Assembly: GCA_033239525.1 (NCBI GenBank)
Contig: BSYO01000003.1
Span: 28,513,540 to 28,577,539, forward strand
Length of the DNA: 64,000 nucleotides
Reading direction: 5' to 3'
Origin: Nepenthes gracilis
Taxonomy: Eukaryota; Streptophyta; Magnoliopsida; Caryophyllales; Nepenthaceae
Shown here in pieces: positions 37,852 through 50,799 of the stretch. The notes beneath the pieces are model-generated. The model saw only the letters and a list, made by a program, of their open reading frames with translations, did not search any database and was not told the origin of the DNA. The translations under genes and the position numbers were made by a program. Every line of letters begins with the position of its first letter. Within the stretch, counting starts at the first letter, position 1.

Positions 37852-40800
37852 ATGGCGGAAGGTGAAAAGGAGGGCCAGAGACACGGCGAAGAGAGCGTGA
37901 AGCTGTTCGTAGGTCAAGTTCCGAAGCACATGACTGAAGCTGAGCTCTTGGCTATATTCAAGGAGTTCGCTTCGGTAGAAGAGGTCAAAATTATCAAAGA
38001 CAAGAACACTAAGGCCTCCCAAGGTTACCTGGAGACCACTGTCTTTCGCTCAATCCATTTTCTCATGCATTTTCAGTTGCTTGTCTTTTTTCCGGCTGGA
38101 TCAAGGATGTGCAATGCGAGTAGTTTGTTGTTGATCTGGTCTCAGATTTGGGGGTTTTGGATCTATAAATGTATATATGGCCCTAATTTTGGACTTGTTA
38201 ATGCTCATATTATTTGCTTCTGTTTCTTGTTTTGGCAGGGTGTTGTTTTGTGATTTGTCCTTCTAGGAAAGAGGCGGACAAGGCTGTGATTGCCTGTCAT
38301 AACAAGATGACGCTGCCTGGGGTATTTGATCCTCTTTGATCCCTCGCTCTTTCTGCTCTACTCTTCTTCGTCTTCAGCTTGTTGATCTTCGTCATTTCTG
38401 TTATTTTCTCTTTCTGAAATTCTACCTGTTATTAATTGTGTTAGACATGCTCCGTCTTTGCCCATACACTGTTGGATGTGATCGCTTCAAATGGACTGTT
38501 TTTGCTTATGACACCTGCATTTCCATTTTTGAGACGTATCTGACAATCATGTGTCGCAAGAACAAAAAATTCATAGATTATTCATCCTTTTTTTATCAAA
38601 TGATGATACTTAGCACAGCGGTAAAATTTCCTGGTTAGAACATCTGTGCAGTGCATAAGGTGACCTGCTTACTTCTAATCCTTTTCAGATCAAACGATTT
38701 GGAAGCTCCGTGTGCACCGCCTTTTTTCTGTACCGTGTTGCTATTTGATATTTAGACAAGAAGTTTTGTTACAATCTTTGGATTCTGTTGCATGCAAGTG
38801 AGATCATGGAAATTTCATGGGTTTCCTAAAAGGATATAGCATCAAGTTATACCTCTGAAGCTATTCTGCTTCCCTGAGCTGATAGCATGGGATGCAATAA
38901 GTACTGCTTAGGAGCTTACCAAAAAAAAAAAAAAGGTTATCTCATATACAAGGGTTTTGACTGGTGGATAAATCAAATAACAAAGAAGCTGTATGTTTCA
39001 TGATTTTAGCAGACTGGAATGACGGAACTTATACTAATGGTTTATTCATTTTTCTCTATTATTTATATCCAGGGAAATTATGGGTATAAAAATCTCTGGA
39101 TGGAGTCACAGAAGTTGTGCCTTCATTATCTGTTGATTTATGTGAGGCAGGTGCTCAAGTAGGGCTGTTCTGGGAAAGAGATCATTTTTGGGGATGGAAT
39201 ATTGTTATCAATATAGTCACTAACTTGAATCCAAGCTTCAATAAGTGACTTATCTGTTCCTCTGTCTTCATTTAGAATTGGAAGATGACAGGCAAGACAG
39301 TTAATAGAACAGAGTTCTGAAAGTGCTAGATATTAATAAGTTCAGCGTCATTTTTATTTTAATTTTTCTTGAGATATTAGGTCATTAAGAGGATGAAGAG
39401 GTGTTTGCCAAGGAGCATTGAAAAGCAAGCTGCTTTGGTTTCACATTTGACTTCTCTCTTCTCTATCTTGGTAAAATACACAAACCTTACCAGTAAATGA
39501 TCTTCGGTATTTACTTGGAAAAGTGGATGGGTGGAGCAAAGAAGGGAGCAGAGCAAGCTGGTAGATGCTCAAAGATTCAGAATGAGGTTGGGTAAGTAAT
39601 GCTGCAGAAAGGGTTAAATATATTAGTCAGATCAAATGTGTATGTCTGACCTTAATGGTCATTCCTTTTTCTTTAATAATTGTGCATCAGTTGCTAAAAT
39701 TCCTACTAGCATTTAGATCTTGAAAGCATATGTTTTCTAGTTCATTATCTGAGAATCAGCAGAAAAGCCAAAAACTGTGACAAAAGCTCAATGACACTTG
39801 TGTTCTTGAATTTCTCAAGATAATGATTGTCTCTTGTTCAATGATTTGGGAATTCTGGTGAGCTAGGAAGAGGGATTATCACCACACATAACCCTAGAAG
39901 CATGGATGAAAATATTGGTATCGGTATCAGTGTTGGTCGCAGTTGTATCAATTGGAAATATCGTACAATATATATCAGTATTAAATGTATGAAGCAGATT
40001 TTTTTAAAAAATTGTAAGTTGATAGACTCGTATTGGCTGATACATCGTATTTATTGGTTGATACGAAAGTATATCATGATATTTTTGTGATATTGAAAAA
40101 TATTGGCATTAGTGGGTCCTAATATTGATACATATCTGCTGATCTATATTGTATCGATCGATATTTACATCCATGCTGTAAAGTGCAGCTAGTAACTTCA
40201 TGTTGGAGTGCCTTTTTCTTTATTATTTGTGATGCAGGGAAGAGTAAATAGGAAAGAGAAGAAGAAAAGATTGGGAAAAGATGAAGGAATAGAAACAAGA
40301 TAGAGAGAAGAGAAGTCAAGATTACCAAAGAAGAAGGAAATTACAATTATTCAATATCAATTTAACTTATAAATGTCTCATCTAACAATAGAATTAGGGT
40401 TCTTATATAGAAAAATCCTACCATTGGGTTCATTAGGAAATAAATATAATTTTATAACTAATATTATCTCAAAATGAGAAAATAATATGACATAGTTTTT
40501 TAAAATAAAATAAAATAAAATCATATTAAATAAAATCTTTCAATAAAAATTTCTTAAGTAAAATAAAATCAAAATCAAATAAAATAAAATCTCTTCTAAT
40601 TTGAAATATTCATGATATCCACATCAATTTGCTTAGTCGTGTTTGCTTAAGCAGCCTTTTGAAAGAGATGATGAATATTATGTAAAGTACAAATAGAAGA
40701 ACACAGAAGAACTTACTCTTGGAATCATCTGTTACATTTGATGCATTCCTAATGTCCTGAAGTTTCCATTGCTTGCTGCCTTTTAGGCACAATGACCTTT

Positions 40801-43800
40801 ATGGGTCATGCTGTCAAAAAGAAATTATCCAAGTCCTTTAATGTACGAATGTTTCATGGTGTTCAAAAATTCCACCTGAGAAATAGGCTTCAGATGATTC
40901 TAACCCCTTTATCCTCTGTCTGTCCTGTGCGCAGCAGGAGCATTTGAAGACAAAAGCTGTCAATGATTCTTATCTGGAGTCTTTTATGAGCATTCATTAA
41001 CAAAAATGTTTTTCTCATTTGCAATTCAACTAGAGAAATAATAAATCTGATAATATGTCCTTTAGACTATCTTCGGTTGGACAGGATTTTGTGGGAGAAA
41101 GGATCTATTCCCATATAATTTTTACTACTTCATTTGGTTTGAAATTTTGGTGGGAGTACTTATTATCTAGAAATATTTATTATCAGAGAAATTGGAATAA
41201 CTAGTACTAGGGAAAGGTGGTGTTATTTATTATTTGAATTCGGAGAATAAATATTTCTAACTGGACCATAATTACTGCCAGCCATTACCCGTGTTCTTGT
41301 CTCCATGACAGTGGTAATGTTTATTTTCGGATGGTATAGTGATTCCATGCATAAATCAAATAGTGTGATATTTATTCCTGCCTTATCCCTTAGTAATAGA
41401 TGGTCTATTTTACCTTATTCTGCCCAAACAACCAAACATTACGTTAAGGAACCCTTTTAGCAAATGCCAAAGGTCGATATTTGAAGTATGGGTAACAGTG
41501 GCTTATTACATAGGGCTCCCATGTTGTAGGCTCTGGAAGGATCAGATGCACATATAGAGGTTGTTATCATTGTTTGACCACAACTCCAGGTGGCAATGAG
41601 TGACCTTATCATATTGACATACAATATTTAATTATGAGATGTTGAAAAGTACTGCAACGGAGAGCATGAAAATGAGTGACCTTATCATATTGACATACAA
41701 TATTTAATTATGAGATGTTGAAAAGTACTGCAACGGAGAGCATGAAATAAGCATCCATCCATGCTACTTTGGGTGAGATGTATTGTCAGTATGTTTCAGA
41801 TGATAATTCCGTTGTATTTCTCCTGAATCACTATCCAGAGTTGGTTTTAAGGTGCCTAGGCAGAATCCTTTTTCCATACTATCATTCCCCAGCAATGGAT
41901 AAGAGAATGGTACTTCCCTCATTCCAAATCAAAATATCTCTCTCTTTAGGGTGTCCTAAAATGAATGTCCTCTTTCCTAAATTATATTCTGCTTAATTTG
42001 TGCTTTCCATTCTACCTCTAGTTAAACTTATGTAAACATCTCTTTTTTGGACATTTAAAAATGAAATAAAACTAGTTGTGGTCCCCAGTCCATTAGAATA
42101 AGAGTTGAAATGCGTGGTCCAGTGTACAAGACTTCCTGTATTGTGAAATTTGGAAATGGTTGAATGTACGCAACCCCTATATTACCTTGAGGTTGTTTCC
42201 ATCATAATAGAATGGAAATCATAAACGAGATGCTTTGGTTCTCACCTTTGCAAGTGTTACAATTCTCACCTTTACATGCACCCTGAATTTATAATGAAGA
42301 CATGAATGTGGGACAAAAAGAGTGATTCTTTGAGGACTGCTTCACCACTTCTTTATCCTCTAGTACATCTTCTCCAACCTTTTCTATCTTTCCTCTCTTT
42401 TGCTTTTGTCCATTGTTGAACTTATTGTTTGTTAAAGGCTATGGAAAATGCATTTGAAGAGACTTTTGTCTACAAAATGGAGCTTGGTCCAAAATCGATG
42501 TTCTGTCCTATTACCCACAACTACAAATGGAACATGAGGAGTTTGTGGATTTTAATTTCATTCTTTTGTTTTTTAATTTTCTGTTGGGGTGGGGGAATGG
42601 ATTTTGTTGCTGGATACAGCCGGAGACCTACCAAAGCAACGAAATCTTAGATCTTTCAGACAATGAATTCCTATTCGAAGAGTACATAACTACATAAATA
42701 AGCCCACACTACCCGTCAATTTGTGTCCTATATTTTATGTTGTCACTTTAGTGTATGATTCATTATAAAGTGCTGAATAGATATCCCTGAATGCATGTTA
42801 CCGTGGCCTGTCGCTTTTCAAACAAATCTGTGAAATTCATTTTGTTGCAGATGTGGTATTTTGCTTCCTAAATTGGATATGATGTTTTGGCATTCATTCC
42901 TCAACCTGTATAATGCTTTCTGACCTTGGCCCTATGACTGGTGCTGAAATTTGGCCTTGATGTTTATTTCGTCCATTATGTTTATTGCAATAATCAGTGA
43001 ACTGAAATGGGGTGCTATTATCCTGATCTAGAATGGTAATAAGTCTCTGAGAAAGTGCGTAAAATTATTCTCCACCCAGATGGTAGTTAAGGTGGTAACT
43101 AATGGGGACGTGTTGAATAAACTTTCTTTCCAGCCATGGGGAGCATCCTTTACTCTCTAAACCATAGTATTGCACCTTAGGCCTCTTTATCATAATTGTT
43201 CAATTTATGTGCATGGCTATTATAAAACAAACTTTAATGTGGATGAAGATCCGGAAAACAATAGATTTGGATGAGACGCTGATTTCCATGCATTTGTTAC
43301 GTTTCTCTCTATTTTAGAAATTATTTCTTTGAGCCTGTCAGATCTCACAAACAAAATTTTAAAATGTCAAACAAACTTTTGAGGCAAATGTTTGGTTTTT
43401 TGACACTTTGCTTTTGTCATGCCATATGATGGATTTTTTTCCTTGTTCCTAAAAAAGAAAGTTTACTTTTGTTCATTCTAATTTGTGCATGTTTGTATTT
43501 CTTTAATTGGGCATGATTCACATAACTGAAACATGTGGCATGATGTTACGGGTCTGGCTGCTATGGACTCGATCCAGCCCACGGACCAATTCACGGGTCC
43601 AGTGGTTGACAAGTTGGAACCTCGTCGCAGTGGCCGTCCGACCAGAGCACCCAGTGGCCATCCGACTCGAATACCTAGGAAATTCCATGATTACATTTGA
43701 TACTAGTAGATATATATTTTTATATTTCATTTTTAGTTAATAGGTTGTTGCCGTTAATATTAATAGGAATCTAATTCTGTTAGTGGGCATATTACCCACT

Positions 43801-46800
43801 TTCTGTTATGTGCTTACTATATGTATTGAGAACAGAATGAAAGAAGATTAAGCAGTTGCAAACTATTCTCTCATTTCTCTTCTCTCTTCTCCTCTCTCGG
43901 CAGCTCTGTACTCTCACTCTCCTTCTGTCAGATCTTTCCTCCCCTTTTTCTTGTCTAACTGTTCTGAGTTCTCCCCTTCTGTTCCCAGCAACAAGCACAG
44001 CGTCACTGTTGCATGCATCACATAATGTTCCTCAATGCTTCGTTGCTAAGTTTGTCGTGTCACTTTAAGATTTCTTATGATATATAAAGGAGCTTTCACT
44101 TGTCAAATCCTGAGGGTGCCTTCCAATTTTTTCCAACCTTTTCTCCTTCACTTATTTTGAGAGACAAAAGATTTCTGAGATGATATTTGAGAGAAAAATA
44201 TTCTTCCCATTGTGCTTTCTATGTCAAAAGTTTAACATACCTGGATGAAGAGTATTGCAAGGATTTCCCTCCTACGTGTGAGCTATTCAGAAAAAAGGGG
44301 TTTTCAGAGACTGCTTTGCCCGTGGAACTGGGTTGGTCTAAGGTTATGTTTCTTCAGCCTGGACTCAGTTGTTGATACGTTTTGATGTCTTAGATCCTTG
44401 CAAACAACAGATTTCATTGTTTCTGTTTATCTGATCTTCATCCGTCTAAGATCTTCTTTGCTATTAAACTTGGAGAAGAAAGAAATCTGGGAAAAAAGTA
44501 AATCGACCATAAAGTATCTAATTTCTCCAATGTTCATCTCTTTTTTGCAAATATTTCTGGCTGTTAAGTATTTAGCATGCCTAATTTGAAAGTCCTCTTT
44601 TGTTTGTTTCCAATTCAGGCATATAGTCCGTTGCAAGTGAAGTATGCAGATGGCGAGTTGGAAAGGCTAGGTGAAATATGCATTTGACTTCTTATCCTAC
44701 ATTTCCTTTTAAAAGTTGATGCCTGTCATCTTGTGTTATTTACATTCTCTGCCAAATTTCTATTTCTCTTTCTTTATTACAATTTTCCATGTCTCTGATC
44801 TGATGTTTCTTTCAGAGATTTCTATATTGACAAGTTATTCTTTGACTTTTGTGTTTCCAGAGCATAAACTTTTTGTTGGTATGCTGCCAAAAAATGTGAC
44901 AGAGTCAGAGGTTTCTGCTTTGTTTTCTCAGTATGGAACGATTAATGAATTGCAAATCTTGAGGGGTTCTCAGCAAACTAGCAAAGGTATAATTACTCTG
45001 TTTTAAAAAAAAAAACTGATTGATGCCAGTTGGCATCTTTTTAGTGCAGTCTTACTTGCTGATTTTTCTTTTTTTCTTTTAATGAAAAAGTAACTATAGT
45101 GGATAACTTTCTTTGGTTCCCCTCTTTCTTTACTTCTTTTTATTTCCTCCCCTTCCCCCACTGGTTTTCTACTTATGCAAACTACTTGTGGCTTCTTGTG
45201 ATTTGATCTGGAGAGCCTAATAGCGATCTTTTCAATTGTGTCAGCTTGTGCTTTTCTGAAGTATGAGACCAAGGACCAGGCTCTTGCAGCTTTGGAGGCT
45301 GTTAATGGAAAACATAAAATGGAGGTATGTGATCAGTTTGTTCTGCTTGAATAGAGAAAGAGGTTGATGATTTTGACCATCTGTGGAAAATGACTCTGTT
45401 TTGCCAGTATTTGAGTGTGCACAGTGAAGCAAGACAGGGAGCCTATGTGGAACCCATGGATGAATATATCAATATTGGTATCGGTTGCGACTATATACCA
45501 ATATTAGACATATTGGGTAATATGTATCTTATTGAAAATATCGGAAGGAAAAAAATTTTTGAAAATTGTAAACTGACAAGGAAATGTTGGCTAATATTGG
45601 CCAAATATTGTGTATATTGGCCAATATTTTGAAAATTAGCTAACATGTCGTGATATATTGCCGATACAGTAATATATCACGATTTTGTCGCGGTATTGGA
45701 AAAACATTCAATTGGGAGGCTGATATCGATATATATTGGCCAATATATTAGATATGGGCCAATAGTTCATCTATAGTGGTACCCCTCTTGTCTGCTGCAG
45801 TGATGACTTTTGACTTATCTTTTGATAACCTCTATAATTCAACAGCAAACCTTATCTCATTTGGAATAGCAATTTATTAAACAACAAAAATTTATGCTGA
45901 CATTTCAGTCACCATTGGTGTTGTCATATTATTGATCTGCTTAACACAGCATTATGGGTGCAATTTGGTGGTTTCTTCAATTCTGTGGTCCATTATTTGC
46001 CTTGGATCTATACTCTGTTAATTTATGAATCCTTCTTTCACATACTCAATGCAGTAATCTTCACCTTTTGAGCTCATTTTTTAGCGTATTAGCATGTCAC
46101 AATGAAGTCATTTTTGGGCCTATTGGTTATTTGATAGACCAAGTGGGTAAGGGTGGCAAAAAAGAACCATTCTTGGATTTTTACCTAACAGATTAAATTT
46201 TTGAGTCTGTTGGTTTCTTGACATTATTGTGCTAGCATATTGCAAGTTAAACAATTATATCAGGAGTAATGACATAATATTACATAGTTAATGCCAGCTT
46301 CACCATATGATATTTCTCATTCATTTTTTTAGTTATTTTTGCGTTTCTTAAGTGATTTTGAGATTCCGTAATGTTAATTTCCTGAAGCAAGGATATTAAA
46401 GGTTACAAGAGGTTGCATGCATCAGGACTGTGGCTTTTTCTTATCACACCATACCAAAATGTTTTCTGTGAAACCAATCAAATTAAACCACATAATTGTT
46501 GTGTTGCATAATTGACAAAAAATGTATAGTTAAACATTATATTACTAAAAATATTTTACTTTTTGGAAATTTTGTAAAATTATATAATTTATAAAACTAC
46601 GTAAAACACAACATACATGAAGCTTGGTGTAATAACCGTTAAAAAATATGGCTTATGATTTGGCCTTTTTTTTTTTTGTTTTTAGGTTGGAAAGCCAAAC
46701 CAAACTCATTTAGGAGTTAAACTAAACCACCATGGTTGGTTTATAGTTTAAACCTATTAGTATGCACCTCTATAAGTTACCGCATGTTTTTCTTGACAAA

Positions 46801-48598
46801 CTCCACAATAAGTGATCTACACTAGGGCAAGAGCTCCCCTCAAGTAAAAGTCCGTCAAATCCATTGCTCCAATGATATTCAAAAGCTTCATAATGGGTGG
46901 AGAATCATATTATTTCAAAGTCTGTAGAGAAAGTTATTACTAATCACAGGTGAGACAAAACCTCTGTTCATGTTTTATGACACTTTAAGCTTTGAAAGCC
47001 ATTTGTTTTGTTTTTCATGAACTTTGTGATACATCTCAAAGGCCAAACAGATTGAAAGTTGCTTACTCAGAAACTTTGATACAGTGCAGCATCTGATTAT
47101 CTGCATAGAGTTGATAAAAGCCTTCTCTTCTCGATCATATGTTTTGAACTTGTCATTATATTAGTTTCTTAGTTGAGATGAAGTGAGTATGCAGTCTTTC
47201 AGCTGACTGCTGCATTTCTTATACTAGGGGTCAAATATTCCATTAGTTGTTAAGTGGGCAGATACAGAAAAGGAAAGGCAAGCTCGGAGGGCTCAGAAGG
47301 TTCAATCTCAGGCTTCAAAAGTTCCAAATGCAGACGCCTCACAGCATTCTTCGTTATATGGAGCAATGCTGATGGGTTATCTTCCTCCATACAATGGATA
47401 TGGGTATCAGGTCAAATTGTCTTAATATATTATCATTGAATCAATGCCCATAGTATTTATGATCTGTGAATGCCTGTGTTAGAAAGTACTCCATTTGGCA
47501 TTGTCTGTACTCCAGCAATTCATGTATTTTATGGTGATACCTTGTAACCCTTCCTGTTAATACATTTATTGCAATGATACTAATATTAGTTGTATTACCT
47601 GGTTGCCATAGTCTCCTGGAAATTATGGCTTTGTGCCGTATCGCCTACCACCAGTCCAAAATCAGCCTGCATTCCACAATGTGTTTCCTTCCATAAATCA
47701 GGGCCTTGGATTGCAAGGCGTGAGACCTGATCTCGTGCCCGGTGTCGCAAGAAGAAGTTTTGGCTTGACGTCTTCCAGTTATGTAGGATCAACATCAACT
47801 TATCCTGGTATTCAGTATCCCATGGCATATCCTGGAGGAATGATGAGTCCTAGACCATTAAATGGTTCTCCTGGATCTGTACATTCTCCAGTCGGAAATA
47901 GTCCCTCCAGACCATCTTCTGAAGCAAATTCAAGTTCTAAAACCCAGGTCGAAGGTTGTTAAAATATTCTTGTTGGCTTGTCTTTTGTTTTTATCCTTTA
48001 ATGGGGCCATTTTTGGTGCTACTATGTGAATCCAACTGCTGGTAAGTAGAATGTGCTTCCTCAAGTCTTGGGAAAAGCCAATTCATGTAGGAAATGCCTG
48101 AGCATTTTCTGCTTGTCCCCCTGAGGACTCATTGCATTTACTCAAATTCAAGCACATGCGTCACCATGGGCATGCATGTGCATCTTTTGAGAAAACACCG
48201 GTGTCATTCCTTGTCATGATGCTTTTTATTCACCTTTAGTTCTTTTTCCAATTAGGTCCACCGGGTGCTAATTTGTTTATATACCACATACCTCAAGAAT
48301 TTGGTGATCAAGAGTTAGCAAATGCCTTCCAACAATTTGGCAGGGTCTTGAGTGCCAAGGTCTTTGTTGACAAAGCAACTGGTGCCAGCAAATGTTTCGG
48401 TATGCCCTCTTTGAAATGTATCCCAGATGACTTCTTGATAAATCTAGCTCTTATTGTACAATATTTACAGGATTTGTCAGCTATGATTCACCAGCTTCTG
48501 CACAATCTGCTATCACTATGATGAATGGCTTTCAGTTAGGTGGTAAGAAGTTGAAGGTTCAGCTTAAAAGAGACAACAAACAAAGTAAACCATATTGA
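37852..48598 (+). CDS. BRN1: CELF/BRUNO-like RNA-binding protein with three RRMs (BRN1/RBP-DR1 type)
   Basis: Binds RNA; the plant relatives BRN1/RBP-DR1 and BRN2 act on mRNA stability, flowering and defence by family knowledge. Nine exons: 37852-38023, 38239-38321, 44619-44670, 44861-44986, 45245-45324, 47228-47410, 47612-47954, 48256-48399, 48471-48598. All introns are GT-AG, phases agree, and the sum is 1311 bases (436 aa), the usual length. The ATG at 37852 was chosen because MAEGEKEG is the usual start; an upstream in-frame ATG at 37672 would add 60 untypical residues. RRM1 (about 16-95) has RNP2 LFVGQV and RNP1 [11 protein letters not shown]2 (105-185) has LFVGML and ACAFLKYE. A Pro/Gly/Ser/Tyr-rich hinge (190-350) with [12 protein letters not shown] and YPGGMM follows, and the C-terminal RRM3 (352-430) has LFIYHI and CFGFVSYD, ending with [12 protein letters not shown]. 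Intron 2 (6.3 kb) and intron 5 contain MITEs. No break is seen. Confidence 0.95.
38322..39899. other. Intron 2 of RNA-binding gene, first part
   Basis: Ordinary T-rich intron sequence with a poly-A run at 38921-38934. No feature was recognised. Confidence 0.5.
39900..40175. mobile_element. MITE, 276 bp, with CATGGATG terminal inverted repeats
   Basis: Left end GCATGGATGAAAATAT and right end ATATTTACATCCATGC are inverted copies matching at 15 of 16 positions. The interior is built of TATCGG/CGATAT words. A second, longer member lies at 45455-45776 and a fragment at 16553-16635. No transposase is encoded. The superfamily is not clear since no target duplication could be recognised. Confidence 0.7.
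40230..40624 (-). mobile_element. Candidate solo LTR, minus strand
   Basis: On the minus strand it would start TGATGTGGATATCATGAA at 40624, with a TATA box TCTATATAAG at about 40400, followed by a CT-rich leader, which is the usual layout of an LTR. The far edge is uncertain, and no partner or target duplication was found. The section 40500-40600 is (AAAAT)n-like low complexity. Confidence 0.4.
40625..44618. other. Intron 2 of RNA-binding gene, last part
   Basis: Contains the duplication at 41595-41746. A less AT-rich stretch at 43540-43700 reads [19 protein letters not shown] on the plus strand, reminiscent of the linker before copia RT but too short to name. The CT-rich stretch 43870-43990 follows. 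Nothing else was supported. Confidence 0.4.
41595..41746. repeat. Perfect 76-bp tandem duplication
   Basis: The unit starting AATGAGTGACCTTATC at 41595 is repeated exactly from 41671 and ends GAGAGCATGAA both times. Identity over all 76 bases indicates a recent event or an assembly artefact. Confidence 0.92.
45455..45776. mobile_element. MITE, CATGGATG family, in intron 5
   Basis: Starts CCATGGATGAATATATCAAT and ends AGTTCATCTATA, with the same internal order as 39900-40175 (ATATTGGTATCGGT, then a TTTTGAAAATTGTAA-like block, then tandem ATATATTGGCCAATAT). About 320 bp, longer than the other copy because of the extra ATATTGGCC units. Confidence 0.6.
45777..47227. other. Intron 5 of RNA-binding gene, remainder
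   Basis: No feature recognised. The intron ends ATACTAG at 47221-47227. Confidence 0.5.
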
Positions 48599-49033
48599 TT
48601 CGAAGAGTTCTGGAAGAAAATTCGTGCTATCTTCCATGCAAAGTGACTATGCATGCAGGACAGCGGGATATCACGAATGTTCTATCAGTGGGGTGGTGTG
48701 AAGATAAGTTGACTATTCACCATCCTAGTTGAAAATGCCAGTTGGATTCAAATCACTAAAGCTTGTAATTCTTGGTGGTCAATGGCATCCATGCACTTGT
48801 AATTTGTGTATCTTGAAATTCAATTAGACATTGATTATTAATTAATTTATTTTTTTCCCAATAGCAACTCTTGCACTACAATTGTGTACACGTTCGGAAA
48901 AATTAAATGGGAAATCAAAAAAAAAAAAAAAAAAGAAGCGAAAAATGTTCGCTGGCCTTTCATTGCTCTTTCTATCTATTCTTTTCTTTCCTTTTGTGGG
49001 ATTTAATTATTTTCTTATCCCCTTCTTCTCTGT
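48599..49033. other. 3' flank of RNA-binding gene
   Basis: Probable 3' UTR. A T-rich stretch with TAATTAATTTATTTTTTT lies at 48837-48856, and a poly-A run at 48917-48934 precedes unrelated sequence. Confidence 0.5.
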
Positions 49034-50470
49034 GTGAATCATCTATTCTCTAGTCAATGCAATAATCTTAGCAGGTGTTCCAAACTCGAGACTCAAGGTC
49101 CTATGCTCCACCTTACGAAGTACACAATTTCCTCTGCTGCAAATCTTCAGGTATACCTTGTGACCATTTTGCCGCCTTCAGTTCTTGATTTCCTTTTACA
49201 TAATTTGATTTTGATGTTCTTCCCTTAGTTTGAGTATTGTTCCATCCCTCTCCATTCAATATAATTTGATGGTCCATGTGTAAGCATTCGACATTGTTCA
49301 TATTCATTGTATTAAATATTCTCCTCTAGGCTGTTTCATGGTATATTCTAGCCATTGACAGTATGCTACATGCAACTTGAGTTGCTTTATTTGCTGTCTT
49401 GTGAGCTCAGGTATAGTGTTTTCCAACTGTGAGTGCATTCCATATTCAGTATTTTGGTCTTACTGAAAACATTAATTGCTATACCAGTACCATTTCTAAT
49501 GTTAGTTGATTATTTACTTATGAAAGAACTACCAGAAAATAAAGTGGAGAGTGCTTATTATCACCAGACCGTATGTGGTAGACACCAGCCTGGGTGATGC
49601 GAAAAGATTTTCCTGATTGGTATGAATTTTTCACCCCTTTAGTCTCCATTTTGTACACTTTACATGTACCATAAATGACAATTATGTGATTTTAATTTAG
49701 AATGTCATTTTCTCTGTCATGGTTATAATGTGCAGGATCTACGGACAAATCAACTGGTTGGAACAGGCCGTAAGATTGCACACGTCTTTGTCCTAGGCAA
49801 ACTTGATGTTTCATCCTCTGTCATTCCAGGTCTTTTGAATATACTTTACTTTGGCATTCTTGCCTCAGTCATGCTTTGTTCACCAGGCTTCAATTTTGGT
49901 GTTCTCATTGTTCATGTCATATTAGTTGTAAGTCATTCAATTGTATGCGTTGTCAACTCTATAAAGCATTATCCTTTAATACATCTGGCTTTATTTCTCC
50001 TCTTCATTTTGACCATTCCTCTCTGACGTATGGGGTCATGTGCACATTCCTACTAAAGAAGGCATATTAATATATTGTTGTTTTAATTGACCCCCTATGC
50101 TTAGATTATTAAAGGATATTGTGACTTCATGTTCATTGATGCCATTCACTAATATAGTTCTGCCTATCTCAGTAAAATAGTCATTCTAAAAGAAAACTTG
50201 TACCTCTTATCAATACAGTATGATCAGATCTATTCCCATCTGTCCTATCTTTCCATAAGAATGTTTTGGGAAAAATCTGTAGTCAATTTAGCCTATACTA
50301 TCAAATGGTTCTCATCTTATATGCTTCAAAATCAAACACCTTACAAGCATCGTCAGATTGTATCACATCGGTTATTTTGGAATTCTCATCCCCTTGTTCG
50401 TAACATATCCAATTCTCTCTCCTCAACTGCATACCTTCATTAAGATAAATTATCCTAATAGTCCTACCAA
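49034..50470 (+). pseudogene. Ty1/copia fragment: gag-pre-integrase and integrase pieces
   Basis: At about 49733-49830 the plus strand reads QDLRTNQLVGTGRKIAHVFV then LGKLDVSSSVIP, equivalent to the copia stretch QDLxTxxxIGxGxxxxGLYxL before the integrase. At 50198-50360 it reads YDQIYSHLSYLSI and MFWEKSVVNLAYTIKWFSSY then MLQNQTPYK, matching the integrase end (FWxEAVxTAxYLINRxPSSVLxNQTPYE). The intervening catalytic part is missing or decayed. No LTRs recognised. It reads in the same direction as the gene upstream. Confidence 0.6.
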
Positions 50471-50799
50471 TCATCATTTTACCTGCAACATTCCTTATTC
50501 TGTAGCATGGTAAAAAGTACTCTTTAGTTATTGTTTTAATTCTGAGGCTGAATACCTTATTTATCTACAACAATTATAAATTGCCCTAATTATATCAGTT
50601 ACGAGGAGAGTCGTGCATGCTCATGCTGTCTTCCTGCATTGGGGTATTTAAATTGTTATTTTGGTCACATTACAATGATATATTTTCATAATTTCTATCC
50701 AACATATTAAAAATTACTGTCACTATATTTATCAGCATATTCGACAATGGACTACGCTGCTAAATTATATCACATTCGTTGAATAGCTCGCCCACGTCT

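Noticed and set aside
39902..40090. 62-codon plus-strand frame
   Set aside because: It lies inside the MITE and has low-complexity Ile/Tyr/Trp content.
43540..43740. Possible copia RT-linker coding piece or solo LTR
   Set aside because: Only a short Arg/Pro-rich reading was suggestive; no second motif and no LTR ends were found.
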